Shown here one piece after another: positions 17,489-24,670 of a stretch of 64,000 nt of DNA. The position numbers were made by a program, and so were the translations under genes. The notes under the pieces were generated by a model. It made no database searches, was not told the DNA's origin, and saw only the letters and a list, made by a program, of their open reading frames with translations. Every line of letters begins with the position of its first letter. Positions within the stretch are counted from its first letter, which is position 1. The stretch is from Hufsiella arboris (lineage in GTDB: Bacteria > Bacteroidota > Bacteroidia > Sphingobacteriales > Sphingobacteriaceae). The stretch is from positions 248,001 to 312,000 of the forward strand of contig NZ_WVHT01000005.1 in assembly GCF_009834875.1 (NCBI RefSeq), given 5' to 3'.

Positions 17489-18370
17489 TCATTCAAATTC
17501 GAAGAGGTGCTTTTCCGCGTGGTAAGATGATCGTACCAGCGGTCCACTCTCAACGTATCTGAAACCCATATTTAAGCCAATTTGTTTGTAATAAATAAAT
17601 TGTTCGGGTGTTATCCAGTCGATTACCGGGTGGTGTGCTCTTGTTGGTTGCAAATATTGGCCTAAAGTAAGAATATGGACACCGGCATTCCGAAGATCTG
17701 TCATAGCTTCGATGACGTCTTCTTCTGTTTCTCCAAGGCCGAGCATAATACCAGACTTGGTGCGCAATCCTTCAGCAGCTATATGGCTAAGACATTCAAG
17801 GCTGCGGTCATATTTCGCCTGGATGCGAACTTCGCGGGTTAACCGCCGTACTGTTTCCAGGTTGTGCGAAACGACTTCCGGCCGAACAGCCAGAACCCTT
17901 TTTAAATTTTCCCAGTTTCCTTTAAAATCTGGCAATAAGGTTTCAAGTGTCGTTTCAGGACTTTCCTTGCGAATGGCATTTATTGTTTCGGCCCAGATTG
18001 TAGATCCCCCGTCTTTCAAATCGTCCCTGTCAACAGAAGTAATAACACAGTGTTTTACCTGCATTAGTTTTACCGAGGTAGCGACACGGTTGGGCTCATC
18101 GAGATCAACAGCCAGTGGACGCCCTGTAGCAACTGCGCAAAAAGAACACGAACGTGTACAAATATTACCGAGGATCATGAAAGTTGCTGTGCCTGCACCC
18201 CAGCATTCGCCCATGTTAGGGCAGTTTCCGCTTTCGCAGATGGTATGAAGCTTATGAGTATCAACAAGGCTGCGCACATGCGCATATTCTTTACCAACAG
18301 GCAGCTTAACCCGAAGCCAGTCTGGCTTGCGTTGAACCTGATTGGCAGGAATTACAGGCAAATCAATCAT
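17489..18370 (-). CDS. lipA: Lipoyl synthase LipA
   Basis: Radical SAM enzyme that inserts two sulfur atoms into octanoyl groups on lipoyl domains of 2-oxoacid dehydrogenases and the glycine cleavage system. Both Fe-S clusters are present: the auxiliary cluster Cys45, Cys50 and Cys56 in [12 protein letters not shown], and the radical SAM cluster Cys71, Cys75 and Cys78 in CTRSCSFC. The C-terminal RSSYHAE Arg-Ser-Ser motif is also there. Length 293 is normal. The -7 promoter box ends 4 bases before the ATG, while the family N-terminus (IDLPVIP...[13 protein letters not shown]) starts right at this ATG, so the mRNA is probably leaderless. No lipB is seen here. Confidence 0.97.
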   Translation of the reverse strand: MIDLPVIPANQVQRKPDWLRVKLPVGKEYAHVRSLVDTHKLHTICESGNCPNMGECWGAGTATFMILGNICTRSCSFCAVATGRPLAVDLDEPNRVATSVKLMQVKHCVITSVDRDDLKDGGSTIWAETINAIRKESPETTLETLLPDFKGNWENLKRVLAVRPEVVSHNLETVRRLTREVRIQAKYDRSLECLSHIAAEGLRTKSGIMLGLGETEEDVIEAMTDLRNAGVHILTLGQYLQPTRAHHPVIDWITPEQFIYYKQIGLNMGFRYVESGPLVRSSYHAEKHLFEFE

Positions 18371-18374
18371 AGAA

Positions 18375-18405
18375 CAAAAGTATGTGATAATGCTTAAAAC
18401 ACAAA
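18375..18405 (-). promoter_or_regulatory. lipA promoter
   Basis: On the minus strand: TTTG (18405-18402), 19-base spacer, TACTTTTG (18382-18375). This is a full match to the Bacteroidota promoter. The element ends 4 bases before the lipA ATG at 18370, predicting transcription to begin at or beside the start codon. Confidence 0.8.
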
Positions 18406-18456
18406 GTGTAAACAGGAATTGTGACCTGCCTGTTGCTTTTAAATTTATCCCAATGA

Positions 18457-18786
18457 TCAGGCGATCATGCTTGCGGCATCTTCCGCGGAAATTTCTCCAT
18501 GAGAAGTTTCATAAACACATTCGCCGTCTTTAATCAGCAAAAGTTGTGGCGATTCGTGATGTATATGGAAAAGCTCCGCTACTTTATTTGAAACATCACG
18601 GTAGCTGATTAAATCTAAAAAGTAAACAGGCGTGTTCTCTGGTAAAGCTTCGCGTTCAAATTCAAACTTACGTTTAGCCATCATGCTGATTGAACAGCGT
18701 GTGCTATGCTTAAATATGATGCTGTAACCGTTATTGTTCTTTATTTCCTGAAGTTGCTCAGGCGATGTAAGTGGTATCCAATTCAT
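18457..18786 (-). CDS. ytxJ: Bacilliredoxin-like protein YtxJ
   Basis: A 109-residue thioredoxin-fold protein of the bacillithiol-system redox family (YtxJ, monothiol bacilliredoxin). The single conserved Cys31 sits in [10 protein letters not shown] where a CxxC would be in thioredoxin; the middle [10 protein letters not shown] carries the cis-Pro of the fold. It would remove bacillithiol from S-bacillithiolated proteins. Its gene is not next to bshA, but both lie in this window. A -7-like TATTTTTG on the minus strand (18819-18812) precedes the ATG by 26 bases. Confidence 0.9.
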   Translation of the reverse strand: MNWIPLTSPEQLQEIKNNNGYSIIFKHSTRCSISMMAKRKFEFEREALPENTPVYFLDLISYRDVSNKVAELFHIHHESPQLLLIKDGECVYETSHGEISAEDAASMIA

Positions 18787-18811
18787 AGATAGTTAGACTT
18801 ATTATTACATG

Positions 18812-18819
18812 CAAAAATA
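18812..18819 (-). promoter_or_regulatory. Possible ytxJ promoter, -7 element
   Basis: TATTTTTG on the minus strand matches TAnnTTTG. The best -33 candidate is an ATTG 16 bases further upstream, which is too close, so only the -7 box is supported. Confidence 0.35.
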
Positions 18820-18868
18820 ACAAAGCCTGCTCGGCCAATGTAAAAATGAGTGTAAAAAGCCTGTAATA

Positions 18869-18988
18869 TTAAGCTCCTCTGCGGGATTTTGGATAAGAAT
18901 TATATGCCGGGCACGACTTTGAAGAGCATGACTCAAGTACGCTGGCAGAGATAAATAATGCTAAAACTCCGATTGCTAATCTTTTCAT
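18869..18988 (-). CDS. Small lipoprotein, 39 aa
   Basis: A short ORF: ATG at 18988, stop at 18871-18869. The peptide starts MKRLAIGVLALFISASVLES, with a lipobox-like ending at Cys21, followed by CSSKSCPAYNSYPKSRRGA. The mature part would have only 19 residues with two Cys and a basic tail. A promoter with the right spacing lies directly upstream (19036-19005), which supports a real gene. It is a type of tiny lipoprotein seen in Bacteroidota genomes but commonly missed by annotation; function unknown. It is not part of the ribH or ytxJ coding frames. Confidence 0.65.
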   Translation of the reverse strand: MKRLAIGVLALFISASVLESCSSKSCPAYNSYPKSRRGA

Positions 18989-19004
18989 ATACTTTTTGAG
19001 AGCT

Positions 19005-19036
19005 TAAAGGTATAAATTAACTTATTTATTTACAAT
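19005..19036 (-). promoter_or_regulatory. Promoter of the 39-aa lipoprotein gene
   Basis: On the minus strand: ATTG (19036-19033), 20-base spacer, TACCTTTA (19012-19005). This is one mismatch from consensus in each box. It ends 16 bases before the ATG at 18988. Confidence 0.5.
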
Positions 19037-19042
19037 TGTTTG

Positions 19043-19543
19043 CTAATGTTTGAAGTTAAGCCTGTTCTTTAAATCAGCCATTTGAATAGCTGTTGCAGCA
19101 GCCTCTTCACCTTTGTTGCCATGTTTGCCGCCTGCACGGTCCTGAGCTTGCTCCTGGTTATCGGTTGTTAGTACTCCAAATATCGCCGGCTTGCCGTGTT
19201 TAATCGCAAGTTGGGTTATACCGTTTGCCACAGCGTTACAGATAAAATCAAAATGCCGTGTCTCGCCCTGTATCACGCAGCCAAGACAAATAACGGCATC
19301 AATTTTTTGGCTCGTTAAAGCCATATCCGCACCCGATGTAAGTTCAAAACTTCCGGGGACTTCGATTACCAGAATATTCTCTTCCAATGCTCCTTTATTT
19401 TGCAGGAAATTATAAGCTCCGGTTAATAAAGCATTAGTTATTTCGGCATTCCATTGCGCAACAACAATTGCAAACCTGTATGGAGAAGCATCCGGAATTG
19501 TTACGTTAGAAAAATCAGAAAGGTTTTTTAGTTGAGTTGCCAT
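19043..19543 (-). CDS. ribH: 6,7-dimethyl-8-ribityllumazine synthase
   Basis: Condenses 5-amino-6-ribitylaminouracil with 3,4-dihydroxy-2-butanone 4-phosphate in riboflavin synthesis, usually as a pentamer or 60-mer shell. Clear motifs: FAIVVAQWNAEIT at the N-terminus (substrate-binding Trp), VPGSFELTSGADMAL, LGCVIQGETRHFDFICNAVA with the catalytic His, and FGVLTTDNQEQAQDRAG. Length 166 is normal. It is a free-standing ribH; no other rib gene and no FMN riboswitch are nearby. A hairpin separates it from the TPR gene upstream. Confidence 0.97.
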   Translation of the reverse strand: MATQLKNLSDFSNVTIPDASPYRFAIVVAQWNAEITNALLTGAYNFLQNKGALEENILVIEVPGSFELTSGADMALTSQKIDAVICLGCVIQGETRHFDFICNAVANGITQLAIKHGKPAIFGVLTTDNQEQAQDRAGGKHGNKGEEAAATAIQMADLKNRLNFKH

Positions 19544-19558
19544 TGATATAAAAAAGAA

Positions 19559-19590
19559 ATGGTTATCATGATATTAATCACAATAACCAT
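19559..19590 (-). terminator. Possible terminator between the TPR gene and ribH
   Basis: An 8-bp stem ATGGTTAT/ATAACCAT (19559-19566 with 19583-19590) with a 16-base loop. Read on the minus strand it is followed by TTTCTTTTTT. The weak AT-rich stem suggests partial termination only. Confidence 0.45.
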
Positions 19591-19611
19591 CTAAAGTTTT
19601 ATCTATAATAA

Positions 19612-20283
19612 TTATTTAGCTTCTGCACGAGCGATGTATGAATCGATCACAGCAGCTTCTGCGCTTTCAGGGTAATTCGCCTTGATCTTTTTATAAGCAT
19701 CAAGCGCTGATTCAAAATCTTTCTGTTCTTCGTAAACCAAGCCGAGCTTCTTTAAGAACAATGGTGTAGTAAATGAATTGTCGCTTTTATCAGCGGCTTT
19801 TTTATAATAAGTAGCGGCTTTTTTATAATCTTTCAATTCACTGTATGCATCACCCATCATACCTAATACCAGCGGGTCAATAACCGGGCTGCCAGTATTG
19901 CTGTAATTTCCTAAAGCATCCAGTGCTTTTTGGAACTCTCCTTTTTGCAGATACAAGCCTCCCAGGTATGCGTTGGCAAGGTTTGCAGACTTAGTGTTAG
20001 AATATTCTTCCGCAATTTTTTCAAATCCCGGATAAGATCCGTCGCCTTTTATCGCGCGGTCTTCCAATGAGTCAACGGCTACGTATTCTTCCGCCTTAAA
20101 AATTTCGTTTGCTGCTTTTTCAGCCCGCGGAGCCAGGTAAAATTTTTGGTAACCAAAATATAAAAGGACAAGCGCAACAATAGCACCGCCAATAAATACC
20201 AGGCTTTTCTGATTCTCCCTCACAAAGTTCCCCGAACCTGGTTTAACAGGTGTTTGAATATTATCTGTTTGATTTTTCGCCAT
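19612..20283 (-). CDS. Membrane-anchored tetratricopeptide repeat protein (YfgM-like)
   Basis: A 223-residue protein with one N-terminal membrane helix (about 30-48, LVFIGGAIVALVLLYFGYQKF) and a periplasmic TPR array. At least three TPR units are visible: around ANAYLGGLYLQKGEFQKALD, GMMGDAYSELKDYKKAATYY and LGLVYEEQKDFESALDAYKK. Its layout (short basic N-tail, one helix, TPRs) resembles YfgM/ancillary SecYEG translocon proteins, but TPRs only indicate protein binding, so the partner is unknown. It has its own promoter at 20336-20306. Confidence 0.85.
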   Translation of the reverse strand: MAKNQTDNIQTPVKPGSGNFVRENQKSLVFIGGAIVALVLLYFGYQKFYLAPRAEKAANEIFKAEEYVAVDSLEDRAIKGDGSYPGFEKIAEEYSNTKSANLANAYLGGLYLQKGEFQKALDALGNYSNTGSPVIDPLVLGMMGDAYSELKDYKKAATYYKKAADKSDNSFTTPLFLKKLGLVYEEQKDFESALDAYKKIKANYPESAEAAVIDSYIARAEAK

Positions 20284-20305
20284 TTGCGTAAAAAATTAAA
20301 GTCTG

Positions 20306-20336
20306 CAAAAATAATGTTTTCAACTATACATGCAAC
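20306..20336 (-). promoter_or_regulatory. Promoter of the TPR protein gene
   Basis: On the minus strand: GTTG (20336-20333), 19-base spacer, TATTTTTG (20313-20306). The -7 box is a full match; the -33 box has TTG. It ends 22 bases before the start codon. Confidence 0.55.
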
Positions 20337-20425
20337 ATCTATTATCAATAGGTTTTTTTCTTATGAGTTGTTAACAAATATTCTGCTTGCAGTCGACTAC
20401 AAAACAGGGTAATTTACTTTAAATG

Positions 20426-20461
20426 TTTGAAAATCATGGTTCTATGTTCTTTTTATATTCG
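20426..20461 (+). promoter_or_regulatory. Possible promoter of the structured RNA
   Basis: TTTG at 20426-20429 and TATATTCG at 20454-20461, 24 bases apart. The -7 box has one mismatch and the spacer is slightly long. Transcription would begin near 20466-20468, just where the GC-rich structured segment starts. Confidence 0.35.
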
Positions 20462-20465
20462 TCCC

Positions 20466-20550
20466 GTGTTCTGCTCATACTGCACAGGCCTTAGCCGCAT
20501 GGCCGGTATCCGCGGCACCCGGGTTTAACTGTGAGCGGTCCGCCTACAAA
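20466..20550 (+). ncRNA. Candidate structured small RNA of unknown family
   Basis: A GC-rich island of about 85 bases in an otherwise AT-rich 320-base gap between the divergent TPR and recF genes. It has nested complementarity: CTGCTCATA (20471-20479) with TGTGAGCGG (20530-20538, including G-U pairs), inner GCCGC (20494-20498) with GCGGC (20512-20516), and a GGC/GCC mini-hairpin with loop CTTA at 20487-20496. It contains no ORF. Size and single elongated hairpin would suit a signal recognition particle RNA, but the hallmark GGAA-type tip motif is not visible, so I do not assign it. The rest of the gap holds only promoters. Confidence 0.45.
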
Positions 20551-20586
20551 ACATTGGTGCATTTACTATTAAACCCAAATTTTATC

Positions 20587-20594
20587 TAAGTTTG
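20587..20594 (+). promoter_or_regulatory. recF promoter, -7 element
   Basis: TAAGTTTG, a full match to TAnnTTTG. The best -33 candidate is a TTTA about 21-22 bases upstream. The box ends 9 bases before the recF ATG at 20604 and overlaps a TTG that is the first codon of the longer ORF, which rules that start out. Confidence 0.6.
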
Positions 20595-20603
20595 AATCCC
20601 CTT

Positions 20604-21710
20604 ATGGAGCTTGAAAAACTTTCGTTATTAAATTTTAAAAACTATACCGAGGCTGAGTTAAATTTTTCTTCCTCAGTAAATGCTTTTACAGGAGATAACG
20701 GCGCTGGCAAAACCAATTTGCTGGATGCCATTCATTATCTGTGTCTTTGCAAAAGTTATTTTAATCCGGCCGACGTACAGCAAATTAAAAGCGACACGGA
20801 GTTTTTTATGCTTCAGGGAAGTTTTGAGAAAACTGACAGGTCTGAATTAATATCATGCTCGATGAAACGCGGGCAGAAAAAACAATTTAAACGTAACAAA
20901 AAAGATTACCAGCGGCTTGCCGATCACATCGGACTCTTTCCTGTCGTAATGATCTCTCCTTATGATATCAGCATAATTATCGAAGGCAGTGAAGAACGCC
21001 GCCGTTTTATCGATAACTCGATCTCGCAAACGGATAATCAATATCTCGACGAACTGATCAGTTATAATAAGAACCTGGCGAACCGGAATGCATTGCTTAA
21101 GCAGATTGCAGATACCGGAAGATATGATCCGCAGCTGCTCGAAATTTTTGATGAACAATTATCATTATCCGGAGATAAGATATTCCGGAAACGAAAAGAG
21201 TTTGTTGATGTTTTCATTCCACTGTTTAATGCTCATTATCAATACCTATCGGAGAATGCAGAGCAAGTAGAGTTGATTTATGAATCACAGCTGAAAGATG
21301 AGAATTTTCGTGAGTTATTGAAACGTTCGACCGAGCGTGACAGGGTATTGGAGCGTACCACGAACGGTATTCATAAAGACGATCTGCAATTTAGTATTCA
21401 CGGGATGTCTATGAAGAAGTTCGGTTCGCAGGGCCAGCAAAAGTCGTTTTTGATCGCTCTGAAACTTGCACAGTATTCGTATTTGGTACGGCAGAAAGGT
21501 TATAAGCCATTATTGTTGCTGGATGACATATTTGATAAACTGGATGATAAGCGTATCCGAAAATTGATGGAGATGGTATCACACGAAGATTTTGGCCAGA
21601 TATTTATTACTGATACAAGCAGCTTGCGTGTTGGTAAAATTTTCGAAGATATCCGGGTGAAAGTGAAGATATTTGCTGTTGATCACGGTAACGTAGCCGA
21701 AGTCAATTAA
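20604..21710 (+). CDS. recF: DNA replication and repair protein RecF
   Basis: ATP-binding SMC-like protein that loads RecA at single-stranded gaps with RecO and RecR. Walker A is GDNGAGKTNLLDAIHYL (about 33-49); the signature-type stretch FGSQGQQKSFLIALKLAQ and Walker B PLLLLDDIFDKLDD lie near residues 273-315. The start is the ATG at 20604 (368 residues), because it aligns with the standard N-terminus (short beta strand then FKNY) and because the TTG at 20592 lies in the promoter. The mRNA would have almost no leader. The DUF721/DciA gene follows after 9 bases, an arrangement common in Bacteroidota. Confidence 0.95.
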   Translation: MELEKLSLLNFKNYTEAELNFSSSVNAFTGDNGAGKTNLLDAIHYLCLCKSYFNPADVQQIKSDTEFFMLQGSFEKTDRSELISCSMKRGQKKQFKRNKKDYQRLADHIGLFPVVMISPYDISIIIEGSEERRRFIDNSISQTDNQYLDELISYNKNLANRNALLKQIADTGRYDPQLLEIFDEQLSLSGDKIFRKRKEFVDVFIPLFNAHYQYLSENAEQVELIYESQLKDENFRELLKRSTERDRVLERTTNGIHKDDLQFSIHGMSMKKFGSQGQQKSFLIALKLAQYSYLVRQKGYKPLLLLDDIFDKLDDKRIRKLMEMVSHEDFGQIFITDTSSLRVGKIFEDIRVKVKIFAVDHGNVAEVN

Positions 21711-21719
21711 CAAACAGAC

Positions 21720-22010
21720 ATGGGCCGTACCAACGATAAACCATTAAAAGAAGTTTTTGAACAGATGCTGAAAGTTTATAAGCTTAAGCGGAAGTTTGAT
21801 GAAACCTCGCTCATTGCCGCCTGGCCTGAAATGATGGGACAATCGATTGCCAATCGAACCAAAACCATTTATATACGTGATAAAAAGCTTTTTCTGCGGC
21901 TGGAGTCATCGGTGATCAAAAATGAGCTGATAATGATTCGCTCACAGATCATGGAAAAAATGAACGAAAGGGCAGGTAGCGTTGTTGTAGAGGAAATAAT
22001 ATTCCTGTAA
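21720..22010 (+). CDS. DUF721 / DciA-like helicase-loading protein
   Basis: A 96-residue protein of the DUF721 family. Members related to DciA help load the replicative helicase DnaB in bacteria that lack DnaC or DnaI. Visible family features are a basic helix with LKEVFEQMLKVYKLKRKFDE, followed by AAWPEMMGQSIANRTKTIYI and the strand-rich KLFLRLESSVIKNELIMIR. The small size corresponds to the core domain only. It sits 9 bases after recF and probably shares its transcript, which places it with replication and repair genes. The DciA role is inferred from the family, not proven for this clade. Confidence 0.85.
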   Translation: MGRTNDKPLKEVFEQMLKVYKLKRKFDETSLIAAWPEMMGQSIANRTKTIYIRDKKLFLRLESSVIKNELIMIRSQIMEKMNERAGSVVVEEIIFL

Positions 22011-22035
22011 AATCAACCAGCGATCTTACAGGAAT
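22001..22035. terminator. Possible bidirectional terminator between dciA-like gene and ndk
   Basis: A 10-bp perfect inverted repeat ATTCCTGTAA/TTACAGGAAT (22001-22010 with 22026-22035), loop of 15 bases, lying between two convergent genes and overlapping the end of the first. There is no good T-tract on either side, so termination efficiency is uncertain. Confidence 0.4.
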
Positions 22036-22045
22036 AAAAGTTTTG

Positions 22046-22465
22046 TTAAAACCTTTCGAAAGCTGAGAAAAAGAAGCTTCCTTCAATTTCAGCATTTTCA
22101 TCAGAGTCTGAACCATGTATCGCGTTCGCGTCAATTGACTTCGCGTATTTGTTACGGATCGTTCCTGCTTCAGCTTTGGAAGGATCAGTAGCGCCAATCA
22201 GTTTGCGGAAATCTTCCACCGCATTTTCTTTCTCTAAAATAGCTGCAACAATTGGTCCTGATGACATGAAAGAAACCAGTTCGCCATAAAAAGGGCGTTC
22301 TTTGTGAACCGTGTAAAATTGTCCTGCAATTTCATCGCTTAAGCTGGTGTATTTCATCGCGATGATTTTAAAACCACCTTGTATAATGTCATTTAAAATT
22401 GCACCGATGTGTCCGTTTCCAACTGCATCAGGCTTAATCATGGTGAAAGTTCTGTTTGTTGCCAT
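22046..22465 (-). CDS. ndk: Nucleoside diphosphate kinase
   Basis: Transfers the gamma-phosphate of ATP to nucleoside diphosphates, keeping the NTP and dNTP pools balanced. The N-terminal [10 protein letters not shown] motif and the phospho-histidine motif NAIHGSD (His117) are intact, as are the ERPFY and [13 protein letters not shown] segments that bind substrate. Length 139 is standard. It is monocistronic and convergent with recF-dciA. Its -7 box TACCTTTG lies 25 bases upstream of the ATG. Confidence 0.98.
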   Translation of the reverse strand: MATNRTFTMIKPDAVGNGHIGAILNDIIQGGFKIIAMKYTSLSDEIAGQFYTVHKERPFYGELVSFMSSGPIVAAILEKENAVEDFRKLIGATDPSKAEAGTIRNKYAKSIDANAIHGSDSDENAEIEGSFFFSAFERF

Positions 22466-22490
22466 TTCTCTTTTTTATATAAAATCGCCG

Positions 22491-22498
22491 CAAAGGTA
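22491..22498 (-). promoter_or_regulatory. ndk promoter, -7 element
   Basis: TACCTTTG on the minus strand matches TAnnTTTG exactly. No TTTG is seen at the expected -33 position. Confidence 0.45.
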
Positions 22499-22589
22499 TG
22501 CTTTTAAAGTCACACTTGCCATTGGCCGACTGGGTTAAAACACTAATAATCTGGAATGTTTTTGCACGACAAAAAAAAATAATGTTATT

Positions 22590-22619
22590 ATTGTATCGTG
22601 CAGGTTTTTAATAGCTTTG
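22590..22619 (+). promoter_or_regulatory. nrnA promoter
   Basis: ATTG (22590-22593), 18-base spacer, TAGCTTTG (22612-22619). The -7 box is a full match. Predicted transcription start is about 10 bases before the ATG at 22636, so the leader is very short. Confidence 0.5.
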
Positions 22620-22635
22620 CATTCTTTTTAAATTG

Positions 22636-23646
22636 ATGTCAGAGATAGCACTGCTGAGAGACTTATTAGCGCACCCTAAAAATATTGTTATAACCACGCA
22701 TCACAAGCCTGATGGCGATGCAATGGGTTCCTCGCTCGGTATGTACCACTATCTTGAGCAGAAAGGACACACAGTTCGTGTGATCACGCCAACAGATTAT
22801 CCTGTTTTTTTGCATTGGCTTCCAGGTAACCCAGAAGTTATAATTTATACGGAAAAAATAACGGAAAGTGATAAGTTGATTGAAAATGCAGACCTGATTT
22901 TTTGCCTTGACTTTAACGCGCTTTCCCGCATTAACGAAATGGGCGAAAAGGTCCGGGCCTCGGCGGCAAAAAAAATTATGATCGACCATCATCTCGAGCC
23001 GGAAGGCTTTGATGATTTCAGGCATTGGAGCATTAATGCTTGTGCAAGCGCCCAGCTGGTTTATGATTTTATTGCTAATCAAATGAATGAGCCGGAACTT
23101 GTGAATAAGGACGTGGCAACATGTCTTTATACCGGGATTATGACGGATTCCGGATCGTTCCGCTTCCCATCAACCACAGCCGAGGTACACCGTATCGTTG
23201 CTGAACTTATAGCTGCGGGTGCCGAAAACTGGAAGATCCATCAGCAGGTTTATGATAACTTTTCTGAAAACAGGCTGAGGTTTTTAGGCTATAGCCTTCT
23301 GAATAAGCTGGAAGTGCAGTCGGAATATTGCACCGCATTTATTTCAATTAATCAGGAAGAGCTGCAGAAATATAACATCATAACCGGTGACACGGAAGGC
23401 CTGGTTAATTATGCGTTAACAATCAACGGTGTAAAGCTTGCCGCTTTAATTATCGAAAGACCCGATAAAGTGAAATTGTCGCTTCGATCAAAAGGCGATT
23501 TCCCTGCCAACGAAATATGTAAAAGATATTTCAACGGCGGTGGTCATCGAAACGCTGCCGGCGGCTATTCTGAAAAATCCCTGGAGGAGACAGTGAATCA
23601 ATTTAAATCAATATTACCAGAATATAAAAGTTTATTAATCCAATAA
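22636..23646 (+). CDS. nrnA: Bifunctional oligoribonuclease / PAP phosphatase NrnA
   Basis: DHH-DHHA1 phosphoesterase that degrades nanoRNAs and may dephosphorylate 3'-phosphoadenosine 5'-phosphate. Metal motifs: HHKPDGDAMGS (about 22-32), the Asp in CLDFN, MIDHH (Asp117, His118, His119), and a later TDSGSFRFP. The DHHA1 substrate motif GGGHRNAAGG is near the C-terminus. I start at the ATG at 22636; the codon before it is a TTG that extends the ORF by one residue. It lies 12 bases before the first FKBP gene and could be cotranscribed with it. Confidence 0.93.
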   Translation: MSEIALLRDLLAHPKNIVITTHHKPDGDAMGSSLGMYHYLEQKGHTVRVITPTDYPVFLHWLPGNPEVIIYTEKITESDKLIENADLIFCLDFNALSRINEMGEKVRASAAKKIMIDHHLEPEGFDDFRHWSINACASAQLVYDFIANQMNEPELVNKDVATCLYTGIMTDSGSFRFPSTTAEVHRIVAELIAAGAENWKIHQQVYDNFSENRLRFLGYSLLNKLEVQSEYCTAFISINQEELQKYNIITGDTEGLVNYALTINGVKLAALIIERPDKVKLSLRSKGDFPANEICKRYFNGGGHRNAAGGYSEKSLEETVNQFKSILPEYKSLLIQ

Positions 23647-23658
23647 TTATCTGAAAAA

Positions 23659-24621
23659 ATGAAAAAAAGTTTAGTTGTTTTAGCAGTTGCTACTCTTGGC
23701 TTCGCGAGTTGCCAGCAGTATAAAAAGGGAGATGGCGATTTGCTTTATAAAATCAATACTGATAAAGACGGTCAAAATATCAAAGAAGGCGACTTTATCG
23801 CTTTTAAAGCCATTGAAAAAACAGAAGGTGACTCAGTATTATATAGCTCATATGACTATGACCGCCCTTCGATGATGCCAGTTCAAAAACCGGTTTTCAA
23901 GGGAGACTTATACACCGCGCTAACTTTATTAAGTGAGGGCGATAGTGCTACCTTTAAAGTAAACATCGATTCGATGGAGAAAAAAATGGGCATGCCGAAA
24001 CCAGCAGGTTCAAAAGACAAGTACTTAGTGTTCAATATTAAGGTAGAGAAAGTTATTCCGAAAGGAAATTTGACCGACAGCATTTTCAACGGCAAAATTC
24101 AGCAATATCTTAAAGACGAAGCTGAAACAGCACGTAAAGGTGAAGCTGGTAAAATTAACGCTTATATCACGTCGAAAAACCTGAAACCTACTGTAACTGC
24201 ATCAGGGCTTAAATATGTTGTGGAAAAACAGGGCGCAGGCATAAAGGCTAACGTTGGTGACACAATCGAAGTGAACTATACAGGATCTTTCGTAACCGGA
24301 AAAGTGTTTGACACAAGCATCGAATCAATCGCGAAAGAAAACAAGCAGATTTATAATGCAATGCGTCCTTACAAGCCGATCAAACTTCCGGTTGGAGTTC
24401 AGGCTTCAATTCCTGGTTTTGATGAAGGTTTGGCTTTATTCCCTAAAGGAACAAAAGTGAAATTAATCCTGCCTTCTAACCTGGCTTACGGGCAACAAGG
24501 AAATCAGGCAATCCCACCGTACACTCCGTTGGTGTTTGATATTGAAGTAATTAATATAATTCCCAAATCAGCGACAGCAGCAGCCGCTCCGGTAACAACT
24601 CCGGCTCCGGTTAAAAAATAA
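23659..24621 (+). CDS. FKBP-type peptidyl-prolyl isomerase, lipoprotein
   Basis: A 320-residue envelope folding factor. The lipoprotein signal ends ATLGFASC (Cys19). The FKBP domain occupies about 185-305: GDTIEVNYTGSFVTGKVFDTS, PGFDEGLALFPKGTKVKLILPS and LAYGQQGNQAIPPYTPLVFDIEV, which carry the conserved Asp, Phe and Tyr of the active pocket. The N-terminal half is a second, degenerate FKBP-like region (LLYKINTDKDGQNIKEGDFI...) probably used for dimer or substrate contacts. A short Ala/Pro tail ends the protein. It is followed by a strong terminator and then by a paralogue. Confidence 0.92.
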   Translation: MKKSLVVLAVATLGFASCQQYKKGDGDLLYKINTDKDGQNIKEGDFIAFKAIEKTEGDSVLYSSYDYDRPSMMPVQKPVFKGDLYTALTLLSEGDSATFKVNIDSMEKKMGMPKPAGSKDKYLVFNIKVEKVIPKGNLTDSIFNGKIQQYLKDEAETARKGEAGKINAYITSKNLKPTVTASGLKYVVEKQGAGIKANVGDTIEVNYTGSFVTGKVFDTSIESIAKENKQIYNAMRPYKPIKLPVGVQASIPGFDEGLALFPKGTKVKLILPSNLAYGQQGNQAIPPYTPLVFDIEVINIIPKSATAAAAPVTTPAPVKK

Positions 24622-24630
24622 AAACGATAC

Positions 24631-24665
24631 AAAGGGTGTTCGATAATTCGAACACCCTTTTTGCT
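24631..24665 (+). terminator. Intrinsic terminator between the two FKBP genes
   Basis: A 13-bp perfect stem AAAGGGTGTTCGA/TCGAACACCCTTT (24631-24643 with 24648-24660), loop TAAT, then TTTG. Very strong hairpin; the second FKBP gene starts 6 bases downstream, so it must be read through or have another start. Confidence 0.85.
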
Positions 24666-24670
24666 TTGAT

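Noticed and set aside
20466-20550. Assignment of the structured RNA as 4.5S/SRP RNA, tmRNA or 6S RNA
   Set aside because: The SRP tip motif, a tmRNA T-arm or a 6S central bubble could not be found by eye, so no family name is given.
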